NCBI GenBank assembly: GCA_012689325.1 | Contig: JAAYEA010000174.1 | Span: 1 to 34,129 of the forward strand | Direction: 5' to 3' | Origin: Chloroflexota bacterium | Lineage (GTDB): Bacteria > Chloroflexota > Anaerolineae > JAAYEA01 | DNA length: 34,129 nucleotides | Shown: in pieces, positions 1 to 7,222 of the stretch | How the letters are laid out: each line of letters opens with the position of its first letter | Position numbering within the stretch: position 1 is the first letter of the stretch | Translations under genes and position numbers: made by a program | The notes under the pieces: generated by a model | Database searches by the model: none | What the model saw: the letters and a program-made list of their open reading frames with translations, nothing else | Told to the model about the DNA's origin: nothing

Positions 1-68
1 GCAGAACGTGTTATAGTGCAGCCAGATCCTGACGGCAGGACGCCCACATCTCACAAGGAGGCTGAGAC

Positions 69-809
69 ATGAAAGACAAGCGGCTCAAGCTGGGCGTGAC
101 CTCGTACTCGGTCCGCAAGTTTCCGCTGGACGAGGCCATCGCCATCAACAAGCGGCTCGATGTGGAGTATATCTCGCTCAAGGACTTTCACCTGGCCCTG
201 GATTCCACGCCGGAACAGATCAAAACCGCCGCGGCCAAGGTGGCCGATGCGGGGATCAAGCTCGTGGGCTGCGGCGTGGTGTACATGCCCAACGACGAGG
301 CCTTCATCCGCAGGGTGTTCGAGTACGCCAAGACCGCCGGCATGGTGGTGATCACCGCCAGCCCCGATATCCCGGCGCTGCCCTTCTGCAACCAGATGGT
401 CCAGGAGTACGACATCAAGCTGGCGATCCACAACCACGGGCCGGGCGATAGCAAGTACCCGCTGCCGCTGGATGCCTATAACCTGGTCAAGGACATGGAT
501 CCGCGCATGGGCGTTTGCCCCGATATCGGCCACACCAAGCGTCTGGGCCAGGACCCCATCGAGCATATCCAGAAGGTCTTTAGCCGGATGCACGATTTCC
601 ATATCAAGGATGTGGATTCCGCCGTGCCGGAAGGCCGGACCTGCGAGATCGGCCGCGGCGTCATCGACATGAAGGCGGTGTTGCAGACCTTGCTGCGCCT
701 GGGCTACAAGGGCCATGTGGCGCTGGAATTCGAGAAGGACCCCGATGATCCGGTGCCGGGCATGGCCGAATCGTTGGGCTACGTCAAGGGCATGCTGGCG
801 CTGCTCTAG
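69..809 (+). CDS. Sugar phosphate isomerase/epimerase family protein (xylose-isomerase-like TIM barrel)
   Basis: The 246-residue protein has the size and pattern of the AP-endonuclease-2/xylose-isomerase-like TIM barrel family, cytoplasmic enzymes that isomerise or epimerise sugars, inositols or keto-sugars with a divalent metal. The likely metal and catalytic stations are visible in order: AIHNHG in the middle, CPDIGHTKR, DFHIKDVD, and VALEFEKD near the C-terminus, which ends the barrel with the expected glutamate. The ATG at 69 is chosen because AAGGAGG sits just upstream (about 55-61). A TATAGT box at 12-17 could be its -10, but the -35 region lies outside the window. It is followed by a strong hairpin and then a large heparinase-like gene on the same strand, which fits carbohydrate catabolism. 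The exact substrate cannot be read from the sequence. Confidence 0.85.
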   Translation: MKDKRLKLGVTSYSVRKFPLDEAIAINKRLDVEYISLKDFHLALDSTPEQIKTAAAKVADAGIKLVGCGVVYMPNDEAFIRRVFEYAKTAGMVVITASPDIPALPFCNQMVQEYDIKLAIHNHGPGDSKYPLPLDAYNLVKDMDPRMGVCPDIGHTKRLGQDPIEHIQKVFSRMHDFHIKDVDSAVPEGRTCEIGRGVIDMKAVLQTLLRLGYKGHVALEFEKDPDDPVPGMAESLGYVKGMLALL

Positions 810-841
810 CCAGCAGGCGGGGAATGACCAAGTGAGAAAAG

Positions 842-873
842 GGCCTATTCCTGATCGCCAGGAATAGGCCTTT
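842..873 (+). terminator. Intrinsic terminator-like hairpin after the isomerase gene
   Basis: A perfect 12-bp stem, GGCCTATTCCTG at 842-853 and its complement at 859-870, closes a 5-base loop. It is preceded by four A and followed by only three T. It could stop transcription partially, or separate two differently expressed genes of one operon, since the next gene starts 18 bases later. Confidence 0.65.
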
Positions 874-890
874 GCACATGGAGGTGCGAT

Positions 891-3449
891 ATGGTCGAGG
901 GTTTCCAACGCCAGGTGCCAGCGGGCGAGATCATCAAACCCTGGCTGATCCTGGGGCCTTTCTATGAGGACCTCTCTGCGCAGGTGCAGGGCCTGACCTA
1001 CTTTGAAAAGCGCGGCGCCTCGGTCGGCCATTCCGCCATGGCCGAGATCAACGAGCAGGCGCAGCCCCTACTGGCGGCGACCCCTTGCGAGGGGCAGGAA
1101 GATCGTTTCCGAGGCAAAGCGGAGCGCTGGGCCTTGGTGCGCCGCCCCGAAAAATATCTCTCCTGGGGCACCTATAACACCTCGAACCACCTGGGCGCGG
1201 CGTTCCTTTCCACGCGCCTCACGCCGGACCAGCCCGGCATGCGGCAATGGCGGCTGGTGACGCGCATGATCTCCCAGGCGCTCGTCTCTGTCAACGGCCG
1301 GGTCGTCTATGATACCGCGGGCCATCCCATCAATGCGGTGGGCGGCGTCTACGATTATCGCTTCGAGGCCCCCCTCTCGGCGGGCGAGAACGTGGTCAAC
1401 GTGGCCATCTTTCGGCTGGCGCGCATGGCCCAGGTGGGGTTCCGCCTGGAGGTCACGGATGGCGCGGTCAGCGCCGCCGTGCCGACGGACCCGGCTATCC
1501 CGGCGGCGGCGCGCGAGCAGGTGGAGCGCGAGCTGTCCAGCATCACCCTGGAGCGGGACATCTTTTATCCCGAGCATATCGTTGGCCCCAGGTTGGGGCT
1601 CGCGCCGGGTCCGCTGCCGCTCAAGGTGAGCTTGCTCGCCGATGGCAAGGTGATCCGCGAGGTTCAGGCTGCGGCGGCGGGCGTGGTCGCGCTATGCCGG
1701 GGGGACGAGCTGCCTGACGGCCTGTACCAGATCGCCTGCGCCTGGCAGGACGCCCAGGGCCGCCCTGTCACCTCCGCCAGTTATGAGATCCACAAGGCCA
1801 CGCCGGTGGCCGCGCCGCAGGGCTATGACCGCTACGACGAGCGCAAGCGGCTGGCCTTGGAGGTCTATGCCGGCAACATCGAGCGGCGGCCCATCTGGAC
1901 CGAGGTGGCGCGCTATGCCCTGGGCCAGTACGACCAGATCGACGAGGGCGCCATCCGCGAGACCTGCGAGTTCATCGCCGCGCGCAAGGACTGCGCCGAT
2001 TTCGTCATCCAGGGCATCCTGCGGCTGATGTATTGGGAGCGCGGGCGCGAGAGCCCCCAGCTCAGCCCGCAGATCAGCGCGATGATGAAGGACACGGTGC
2101 TGGGCTTCAAGTACTGGGTGGACGAGCCGGGCGACACGGTGATGTACATGGGCTCGGAGAACCACCGGCTGCTCTTCCACGTGGCCGAGTGGATGGCGGG
2201 CCAGCTCTTCCCCCTGGACGAGTTCACCAACAGCCGCCAGCGCGGCCTCTACCACGCCACCAAGGGCCGCATGTATATCACCGAGTGGCTGCGGCAGCGC
2301 GGGCGCTTCGGCTTTGACGAATGGCACTCCAATTCCTACTACCCCGTCAACATCGCGCCGCTGCTCAATGTCTATGATTTCGCCATCGGCGAGGACTATA
2401 AGCTGCAGCAGATGGCCGGGGCGGTGCTGGATTACGCCTTCTTTAACTTGGCCGCCGATAGCTTGCGGGGCGTTTTCGGCACCACCCACGGGCGCAGCTA
2501 TGGCATCAATCTCAAGTACCCCGATTTCGAGGGGACCTCGCCCACCTGCTGGGTGCTCTATGGGACCGGCTCGCTGGTCAAGGGCTCCAGCGGCATGTCG
2601 CCGGTGTCGCTGGCCAGCAGCCTCTACCGGCTGCCCCAGCTCCTGCATGACATCGCCAACGACGAGAGCGCGGTGGTCGAATCCAAGCAGCGCCAGGGCA
2701 TCTCGCGAGGGACCGCGCCCCACGCCGATTTCGTCGTCTATCGCACGCCCGACTATATGGTTTCCGGCCTGCAGGACCATCGCAAGGGCGAATACGAGTC
2801 CTCCACGCACGTGGCGCAGGTGACCCTGCAGAACAAGGTGAGCATCTTTTGGTCGTGCCCGCACACCTGCGGCGAGGGCTCCGGCCTGCGCCCCGACTAT
2901 TGGTCGGGCCACACCACCCTGCCGCGCGTCATCCAGCACCGCAACGTGATGTCGCTCACCTGGCGGCTGAGCGAGTTCGCCTGGATGACCCACTGCTTTT
3001 TCGAGCGGGCGCGCTTGGACGAGGTGCGCCTGGAGGGCCAGTGGGCCTTTGCCCGCGTCAACAAGGGCTATGTGGGCATCTATTCGCAGCACGGGATGCA
3101 GGTGGGCGACTATGGGCAATACGCCGGGCGCGAGCTGATCTGCACGGCCCCGGAGAACACCTGGATCGTCGAGTGCGGGCGGGAGGCGGACTGGGGGAGC
3201 TTTGACGCCTTTGTGCGGGCGCTCAAGGCAGCGCGCATCGAGGAGAAGGACGGCGCGCTCGCTTACGAGTCGCCCTCCATCGGGCGGTTCGTCACCGGCT
3301 GGGACGTCGCGCCCACGGTGGCTGGGCAGCCGATCCAGTTGCACGGCTACCCGCTGGTGGACAGCCCCTGGGCGCACGCCGACTTTGGCTCCGGCGAGTT
3401 GGTGATCCGCCACGGCGAGCAATTCCGCGAGGTCTGGTTCAACCAGTAG
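891..3449 (+). CDS. Large heparinase-like (alpha/alpha toroid) protein, possible polysaccharide lyase or hydrolase
   Basis: This 852-residue protein is not confidently assigned. Residues about 1-300 look beta-rich with an accessory, sandwich-like character. Residues about 320-600 look helical with many aromatic positions, and the C-terminal third is again beta-rich. This three-part layout is typical of toroid-type polysaccharide lyases and heparinase II/III-like proteins. An ENH motif (E423, N424, H425) and an EWHSNSYYP segment around residue 480 resemble substrate-cleft motifs of such toroids. I see no N-terminal signal peptide, so a cytoplasmic location is likely. GGAGGTG just before the ATG at 891 supports the start. 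The gene follows a sugar isomerase-like gene on the same strand, and the two may act on the same glycan-derived substrate. Catalytic function is inferred, not shown. Confidence 0.6.
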   Translation: MVEGFQRQVPAGEIIKPWLILGPFYEDLSAQVQGLTYFEKRGASVGHSAMAEINEQAQPLLAATPCEGQEDRFRGKAERWALVRRPEKYLSWGTYNTSNHLGAAFLSTRLTPDQPGMRQWRLVTRMISQALVSVNGRVVYDTAGHPINAVGGVYDYRFEAPLSAGENVVNVAIFRLARMAQVGFRLEVTDGAVSAAVPTDPAIPAAAREQVERELSSITLERDIFYPEHIVGPRLGLAPGPLPLKVSLLADGKVIREVQAAAAGVVALCRGDELPDGLYQIACAWQDAQGRPVTSASYEIHKATPVAAPQGYDRYDERKRLALEVYAGNIERRPIWTEVARYALGQYDQIDEGAIRETCEFIAARKDCADFVIQGILRLMYWERGRESPQLSPQISAMMKDTVLGFKYWVDEPGDTVMYMGSENHRLLFHVAEWMAGQLFPLDEFTNSRQRGLYHATKGRMYITEWLRQRGRFGFDEWHSNSYYPVNIAPLLNVYDFAIGEDYKLQQMAGAVLDYAFFNLAADSLRGVFGTTHGRSYGINLKYPDFEGTSPTCWVLYGTGSLVKGSSGMSPVSLASSLYRLPQLLHDIANDESAVVESKQRQGISRGTAPHADFVVYRTPDYMVSGLQDHRKGEYESSTHVAQVTLQNKVSIFWSCPHTCGEGSGLRPDYWSGHTTLPRVIQHRNVMSLTWRLSEFAWMTHCFFERARLDEVRLEGQWAFARVNKGYVGIYSQHGMQVGDYGQYAGRELICTAPENTWIVECGREADWGSFDAFVRALKAARIEEKDGALAYESPSIGRFVTGWDVAPTVAGQPIQLHGYPLVDSPWAHADFGSGELVIRHGEQFREVWFNQ

Positions 3450-3466
3450 CTTGCGCCAAGCAAGCG

Positions 3467-3500
3467 ACAAGCCCCGGAGGAATGCCTCCGGGGCTTGTTT
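3467..3500. terminator. Bidirectional terminator between convergent genes
   Basis: A perfect 14-bp stem (ACAAGCCCCGGAGG at 3467-3480, its complement at 3485-3498) with a 4-base loop lies between the convergent genes ending at 3449 (+) and 3521 (-). The plus strand continues with TT, so it probably serves mainly the upstream gene. Confidence 0.8.
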
Positions 3501-3520
3501 CGTTAGCGCGTAATCCGGGG

Positions 3521-3799
3521 TCAGCGCGACGCCGTGAGCAGGGTGGAGCGGCGAACCCGCGCCGAGATCTCTTGGGGCGCGCGCTCATCCAGCTCGAGCA
3601 GGCAACTGGCGGGCGCGCCGACGGCGCGCGCGATGCTGCCCAAGGCGGCCTTGAAGCCCTGGCGATAGGCCTGCATCAGGGCAGTGTTCTCCTCGTTGAG
3701 CGTCCCCGAGGCCAGGTAATAGTCCGCGTTGGTATTGGCCTCGTTGGTCGCGCTTAGGATCTGCGCCAGTTCCTCCACGCTCCAGATGTTGCGTCTCAT
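3521..3799 (-). CDS. Small conserved-looking hypothetical protein
   Basis: I do not recognise this 92-residue protein. The N-terminal half is polar and asparagine-rich (EELAQILSATNEANTNADYY). The middle is predicted helical (LMQAYRQGFKAALGSIARAVG) and the C-terminus is charged, with no signal peptide or membrane segment. The ATG at 3799 is preferred over the longer frame starting at 3865, because GGGGTGAG lies just before it and the extra 22 residues have no protein-like character. A weak promoter (TTTCCC, 17 bases, TATCAT at 3853-3858 on the minus strand) would give a leader of about 45 bases containing a 12-base perfect palindrome at 3819-3830. It stands alone, convergent with the heparinase-like gene and divergent from the gene at 3950. 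Confidence 0.6.
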   Translation of the reverse strand: MRRNIWSVEELAQILSATNEANTNADYYLASGTLNEENTALMQAYRQGFKAALGSIARAVGAPASCLLELDERAPQEISARVRRSTLLTASR

Positions 3800-3914
3800 G
3801 CCCTCACCCCTCGCCATAGCCATGCATGGCCAGACAGGCTGCCCGTACCTCCATGATACCAGCACGGGTTGGATGGGGAAATAGTACGCTGGTCCTATCT
3901 GGGTGGCTCCCTAT

Positions 3915-3943
3915 TTGTGCTCGGAGCCGCCCCGTTGTAGAAT
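3915..3943 (+). promoter_or_regulatory. Promoter placed for a leaderless transcript of the gene at 3950
   Basis: TTGTGC at 3915-3920, a 17-base spacer and TAGAAT at 3938-3943. The GTG start codon at 3950 begins exactly six bases after the -10 box, so transcription should start at or next to the start codon. No Shine-Dalgarno sequence precedes this GTG. Confidence 0.5.
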
Positions 3944-3949
3944 GCCGCT

Positions 3950-4270
3950 GTGAAATCCGGCGGGTGGCTCCACCGGGGCCGCGCCGCAGAGTGGGTGTGG
4001 AAAATGATGTGGGGCATGCCTTACGAGCAATACGAGCACACGGTTGACATGAGCACCCTCAGCGGAAAGGGGCGTGACTTTTGGGGCTTTGGCCGCAATG
4101 ACCTCGTCTATCAGGGCCATTTTCTTTTCGCCGAGGGAATCAACCTCTATGTGGCCCATCGCGGGCTGATCAAGGTGCTGCCCGTGATGCTGCTGAGGGG
4201 CTTTATGGCGCCGGAAGAGACCGCCGACGAGATCGCCCTGGCGATCGCCTGCGATGGGTCGGCCAACTGA
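3950..4270 (+). CDS. Hypothetical protein, probably leaderless
   Basis: This 106-residue protein is unrecognised. It has a basic, tryptophan-rich N-terminus (WLHRGRAAEWVWKMMWGMP), a central polar part with DFWGFGRNDLVYQGHFLF, and a moderately hydrophobic segment near residues 70-88 (GLIKVLPVMLLRGFM) too short and broken for a clear membrane helix. GTG at 3950 is taken as start because a -10 box lies six bases before it; an internal ATG at 4004 is the alternative. Its stop lies 16 bases before the next gene's preferred start, so the two are probably in one transcript with the HAD hydrolase and PPK2 genes. The lack of homologues known to me keeps confidence moderate. Confidence 0.5.
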   Translation: MKSGGWLHRGRAAEWVWKMMWGMPYEQYEHTVDMSTLSGKGRDFWGFGRNDLVYQGHFLFAEGINLYVAHRGLIKVLPVMLLRGFMAPEETADEIALAIACDGSAN

Positions 4271-4286
4271 GTTGAAAGGGAAAACC

Positions 4287-4970
4287 GTGGACAAGACGGC
4301 GATTCGCCTGGCCATGTTCGACATGGCGGGAACCACCATGGATGACGTGGTGGAGGGGCATCCCCTGGTCATCGGCGCGATGATGCGCGCCTTCGCCCAG
4401 CACGGCCTGGCGCTGGAGGCCAAGACGGTCAGCGGCCAGCGGGGCAAGGAGAAGCGCGAGATGGTGCAGGCGCTGTTGGCGGCCGTGTCCGGGCCGGCGG
4501 CGCTGGTGGACCCCATCTATGCCGCCTTTTTGGTCGAGCTGGATCGCGGCTTGCCGGGCGTGCGCGAGATGGCGGGCGCGCGGGAGGTCTTTGCTGCGCT
4601 CAAGGCGCGGGGTATCGCCATCGGCGCGGGGAGCGGCTTCCCCACCGAGGTGGTGGAGCGGATCGTGGCGCAGTTGCGCTGGGCGGAGGAGGGGCTGCTG
4701 GACTATTACGCCAGCTCCGAGCAGGTGGGAGCAGGCCGCCCCTCCCCGGCGATGATCCTGGATGCCATGGCCAAGCTGGGCGTGCGCGATCCGCGGGCGG
4801 TGGTCAAGATCGGCGACACGGTGATGGACGTGCTGGAGGGCAAGAACGCCGGCGTCTGGACGGTGGCGGTGCTTTCGGGCACGCAGACGCGGGAGCAGCT
4901 CGCCGCCGCCGGGCCGGATGCGATCCTGCCCAGCATACGCGAGCTGCCGGGGTGGCTAGAGTCAAGATAA
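4287..4970 (+). CDS. Phosphonatase-like HAD-superfamily hydrolase
   Basis: The protein begins AMFDMAGTT. D12 is the HAD nucleophile, and alanine replaces the usual second aspartate, the signature of phosphonoacetaldehyde hydrolase (PhnX, DWAGT) and the PhnX-like hydrolases. A KREMVQALL segment has a lysine (K55) that aligns by eye with the Schiff-base lysine of PhnX. SGFPTEV is motif II, and KIGDTVMDVLEGKNAG is the acidic motif IV. Length (227 residues) is normal for the PhnX-like group. I prefer GTG at 4287, which has AAAGGGAAA upstream, over an ATG at 4254 that lies inside the previous gene and has no ribosome site. Substrate may be a phosphonate or a sugar/phosphoester. Its neighbours are an unknown small gene upstream and a polyphosphate-dependent kinase downstream. 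Confidence 0.8.
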   Translation: MDKTAIRLAMFDMAGTTMDDVVEGHPLVIGAMMRAFAQHGLALEAKTVSGQRGKEKREMVQALLAAVSGPAALVDPIYAAFLVELDRGLPGVREMAGAREVFAALKARGIAIGAGSGFPTEVVERIVAQLRWAEEGLLDYYASSEQVGAGRPSPAMILDAMAKLGVRDPRAVVKIGDTVMDVLEGKNAGVWTVAVLSGTQTREQLAAAGPDAILPSIRELPGWLESR

Positions 4971-4985
4971 GGGAGGGTGCGCGCG

Positions 4986-5795
4986 ATGAAAGACTCCTAT
5001 GCGGTCAAGCCGGGAACCAAAGTCAAGCTGTCCGACTGGGACCCGGAGGATACCGGCGACGAGTTCCACAGCAAAAAAGAGGCGGAGAAAGAGCTGGAGC
5101 GCCTCCGCGCCAAGATGCGCGATCTTCAAGAGGTGATGTTCGCCGAGGACAAGCACCGGCTGCTGATCGTGCTGCAAGCCATGGACACCGGCGGCAAGGA
5201 TGGCGTGATCGAACACGTCATGCACGGCATCAACCCGCAGGGCTGCCAGGTGACCAGCTTTAAGGTGCCCACGGCGGAAGAGCTGGCCCACGACTATCTC
5301 TGGAGAATCCACCAGGCCGTGCCGGGCCGTCGCTACATCGGCATCTTTAACCGCTCCCACTATGAGGACGTGCTGGTGGTGCGGGTGCACAACCTGGCAC
5401 CGGAGAAGGTCTGGAAGCAGCGCTACAAGCAGATCAACCAGTTCGAAAAGCTGCTATCCGACACCGGCACGACCATCCTGAAATTCTACCTGCACATCTC
5501 CAAGGACGAGCAAAAGCGCCGGCTGGAGTCCCGCCGCGACACGCCGGACAAGCAGTGGAAGTTTTCCTTCGGCGACCTGAAGGAGCGGCAGTATTGGGGC
5601 GCCTACATGGCCGCCTACGAGGACGCGCTGACCCGCTGCAGCACGCCCTGGGCGCCCTGGCACATCGTCCCCGCCAACAAGAAATGGTACCGCAACCTGG
5701 TCATCGCGCGGACCATCGTCGAGACGCTCAAGTCGTTCGACATGAAGTATCCCGCGCCGGAGGAGGGCGTCGAGACGGCGGTGGTGCCGGATTAG
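4986..5795 (+). CDS. ppk2: Polyphosphate kinase 2, class III-like (polyphosphate:nucleotide phosphotransferase)
   Basis: This 269-residue protein matches the PPK2 family closely. It shows a Walker A-like AMDTGGKDG at residues 65-73, FNRSHYEDVLVVRVHNL from residue 121 (Walker B region), FYLHISKDEQKRRL, a DTPDKQWKFS lid segment, and PWHIVPANKKWYRN near the end. The spacing and the N-terminal YAVKPGTKVKLSDWDPEDT resemble class III PPK2 enzymes such as that of Meiothermus, which phosphorylate AMP and ADP with polyphosphate. GGGAGGG lies 8 bases before the ATG at 4986, so that start is preferred to the upstream GTG at 4977. The gene is cytoplasmic and follows the HAD hydrolase with a 15-base gap. 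It likely links polyphosphate to nucleotide recharging. Confidence 0.93.
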   Translation: MKDSYAVKPGTKVKLSDWDPEDTGDEFHSKKEAEKELERLRAKMRDLQEVMFAEDKHRLLIVLQAMDTGGKDGVIEHVMHGINPQGCQVTSFKVPTAEELAHDYLWRIHQAVPGRRYIGIFNRSHYEDVLVVRVHNLAPEKVWKQRYKQINQFEKLLSDTGTTILKFYLHISKDEQKRRLESRRDTPDKQWKFSFGDLKERQYWGAYMAAYEDALTRCSTPWAPWHIVPANKKWYRNLVIARTIVETLKSFDMKYPAPEEGVETAVVPD

Positions 5796-5809
5796 CGGCG
5801 ACCGCTAAT
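5791..5809. terminator. Short symmetrical hairpin carrying both stop codons of a convergent pair
   Basis: ATTAGCGG at 5791-5798 pairs perfectly with CCGCTAAT at 5802-5809 around a 3-base loop. The TAG of ppk2 (5793-5795) lies in the left arm and the TAG of the minus-strand URO-D gene (5805-5807 on plus) in the right arm. It has no long T tract, so termination strength is uncertain. Confidence 0.45.
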
Positions 5810-6953
5810 ACTGCCCGTACGTCCGCGCTACCTCCACCAGCTTGAATATATTCTCGTCCGGGGTGTCGCGCCCGCACTGGTCGCCGGTGGAGAGGATGAA
5901 CCCGCCGCCGGCGGCCGCGTCGTCGATGGCCTGCTTGGCGGCGCGCTCCACCTCCGCCGGGCTGCCCATGAGCATCACTTGCGTGGTGTGCAGGTTGCCC
6001 ATCAGGCCGATCTTGGCGCCAAAGGCCCGCTTCACCTCGTCGAGGTGGCAGTCGCCCATGGGCGGGATCTCCAGCGGGTTGATGCTGCTCAGGTCGCTCT
6101 CCTCCGCGGCCATGCGCACCAGGGCGTATTCCGGCCCGCAGCAATGGATCTGGCTGGGGATGCCCGCGGCCTTGCACAGCGCCGAGACCTCTTGCAGCGT
6201 CGGCAGCGAGAGCTCCCGAAAGATCGGCTCGGGGTTGGCGATCATGTGCCCGGACATGCCGATGAGGACGAAATCGGGCCCCAGCTTGAGCAACTCCTTG
6301 GTCCGGCGCACGATGCGCTCGTGCTCGGCCCGGCAGCGCGCCACGGTCCCGGCGTGATCGTCATAGTAGGCATAGATCGTCTCCGGCTCGCGGACGTTGA
6401 GCCCCGGCAGCCCCACGGCCAGGCTGACCACACCGGCGTCGCCCATCAGCCGCTTGGCCTCCAGAAACGCCTCCACCCCCTCGTAATGCGTCCGCGGCTC
6501 CACGTCCTCCCACTCGGTAGGCGCGCGCTCCGGCAAGTCCACCTTGGCCAGGGCCAGCCCCCGCGTGGGCGGGTTGTCGATGTAATAGATGTTGCAGGTC
6601 TCCGACCAGGTGTCCACGCCGTCGATGGTGGCGTGCTGGCGGGTATAGATGCGCTCCGGCGTGCGGCGGACGATGGCCTCGCGCCAGGCGGGCTCCTCGG
6701 CGGCCTCCTCGATCTCGTAGGGAAGCTGCACCGGCGCGTTGTCCAGCCAGCCGTCAAAGCCGAAATAGCGCACGGCGTTCAGATAGGCCTTCCAGCGCGG
6801 CGGGTCCTGGTAGAGATAGATATCCCAGAACGGCTTGCCGGTGAGCCGGCAGGGGATCATGTTCGAGATGTCGGGCGCCACCGGCACGGCGTCCGGCTGC
6901 CTGTTGCGCATGGCGGTGAGCATGCGCGCGCGGGAGGTCATGGTGAGAGGCAT
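5805..6953 (-). CDS. Uroporphyrinogen decarboxylase (URO-D/MtaA) superfamily protein
   Basis: The 382-residue protein has URO-D superfamily features: an N-terminal MTSRARMLTAMRNRQPDAVPVAP, a central FVLIGMSGHMIANPEPIF barrel strand, a zinc- or substrate-site IHCCG (H270, C271, C272) and a C-terminal GGFILSTGDQCGRDTP segment. In true HemE enzymes the N-terminal substrate motif is R-x-P-x-W-x-M-R-Q-A-G-R, which is absent here. This points to the MtaA/CmuA-like branch, which transfers methyl groups to or from corrinoids, or to an uncharacterised branch, rather than haem synthesis. ATG at 6953 is preferred because AAGGAG lies 8 bases before it; the longer frame from 7055 reads through a tRNA terminator. 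No corrinoid protein gene is adjacent, so the role stays open. Confidence 0.8.
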   Translation of the reverse strand: MPLTMTSRARMLTAMRNRQPDAVPVAPDISNMIPCRLTGKPFWDIYLYQDPPRWKAYLNAVRYFGFDGWLDNAPVQLPYEIEEAAEEPAWREAIVRRTPERIYTRQHATIDGVDTWSETCNIYYIDNPPTRGLALAKVDLPERAPTEWEDVEPRTHYEGVEAFLEAKRLMGDAGVVSLAVGLPGLNVREPETIYAYYDDHAGTVARCRAEHERIVRRTKELLKLGPDFVLIGMSGHMIANPEPIFRELSLPTLQEVSALCKAAGIPSQIHCCGPEYALVRMAAEESDLSSINPLEIPPMGDCHLDEVKRAFGAKIGLMGNLHTTQVMLMGSPAEVERAAKQAIDDAAAGGGFILSTGDQCGRDTPDENIFKLVEVARTYGQY

Positions 6954-6984
6954 GGGAGCAGCTCCTTGGGATCCTTGCTCGCAA

Positions 6985-7021
6985 TAAAAAAGGCCCGGCC
7001 AAATTGATAAAGCCGAGCCTT
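6985..7021 (-). terminator. Rho-independent terminator of the tRNA-Glu gene
   Basis: On the minus strand an AAGGCTCGGC stem pairs, with one mismatch, with GCCGGGCCTT and runs straight into TTTTTTATT. It starts 27 bases after the tRNA 3' end and lies before the URO-D gene, so it should insulate the two. Confidence 0.8.
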
Positions 7022-7047
7022 GGGTCATGGTAGGGTGTACCATGAAG

Positions 7048-7121
7048 TAGCGCATAGGGGATTCGAACCCCTGATCTCCTCCTTGAGAGGGAGGTGTCCT
7101 AGGCCGCTAGACGAATGCGCC
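7048..7121 (-). tRNA. tRNA-Glu (anticodon CUC)
   Basis: On the minus strand a 74-base cloverleaf can be drawn by eye. The acceptor stem GGCGCAT pairs with ATGCGCT (first pair G-U), the D arm contains TCTAGCGGCCTAGGA, the anticodon stem CCTCC/GGAGG closes the loop CTCTCAA with anticodon CTC, and the T arm is AGGGG-TTCGAAT-CCCCT. The D-loop and CTCTCAA loop match glutamate tRNAs and decode GAG. The CCA end is not encoded: CTT follows the discriminator A. A near-perfect promoter lies upstream and a terminator downstream, so it is probably a single-gene transcript. Confidence 0.95.
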
Positions 7122-7138
7122 CCGATTCAAGCGAGGGT

Positions 7139-7167
7139 ATTCTACCTGATTCCCCCAGATTTGTCAA
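7139..7167 (-). promoter_or_regulatory. Strong sigma-70-type promoter of tRNA-Glu
   Basis: On the minus strand: consensus TTGACA (plus 7162-7167), 17-base spacer, TAGAAT (plus 7139-7144). The predicted start is about 10 bases upstream of the mature tRNA 5' end at 7121. It diverges from the leaderless promoter at 7188-7216. Confidence 0.85.
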
Positions 7168-7187
7168 ATCTCGCTTCGCGCGCGGAT

Positions 7188-7216
7188 TTGCCCATTCCGG
7201 AACCAGACCCTATAAT
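7188..7216 (+). promoter_or_regulatory. Promoter for a leaderless ATL-selA transcript
   Basis: TTGCCC at 7188-7193, a 17-base spacer and a perfect TATAAT at 7211-7216. The ATG at 7223 begins six bases after the -10 box, so the first transcribed base should be at or beside the A of the start codon. No Shine-Dalgarno sequence is present. Confidence 0.75.
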
Positions 7217-7222
7217 CGGGGC

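Noticed and set aside
1692-3470. Minus-strand frame of about 590 codons opposite the heparinase-like gene
   Set aside because: Composition is typical of an antisense shadow, and the plus-strand gene has a good ribosome site and protein-like composition.
7115-7222. Longer start for the ATL gene
   Set aside because: The 36 extra codons would overlap the tRNA-Glu gene and both promoters, and ATL proteins are about 100 residues long.
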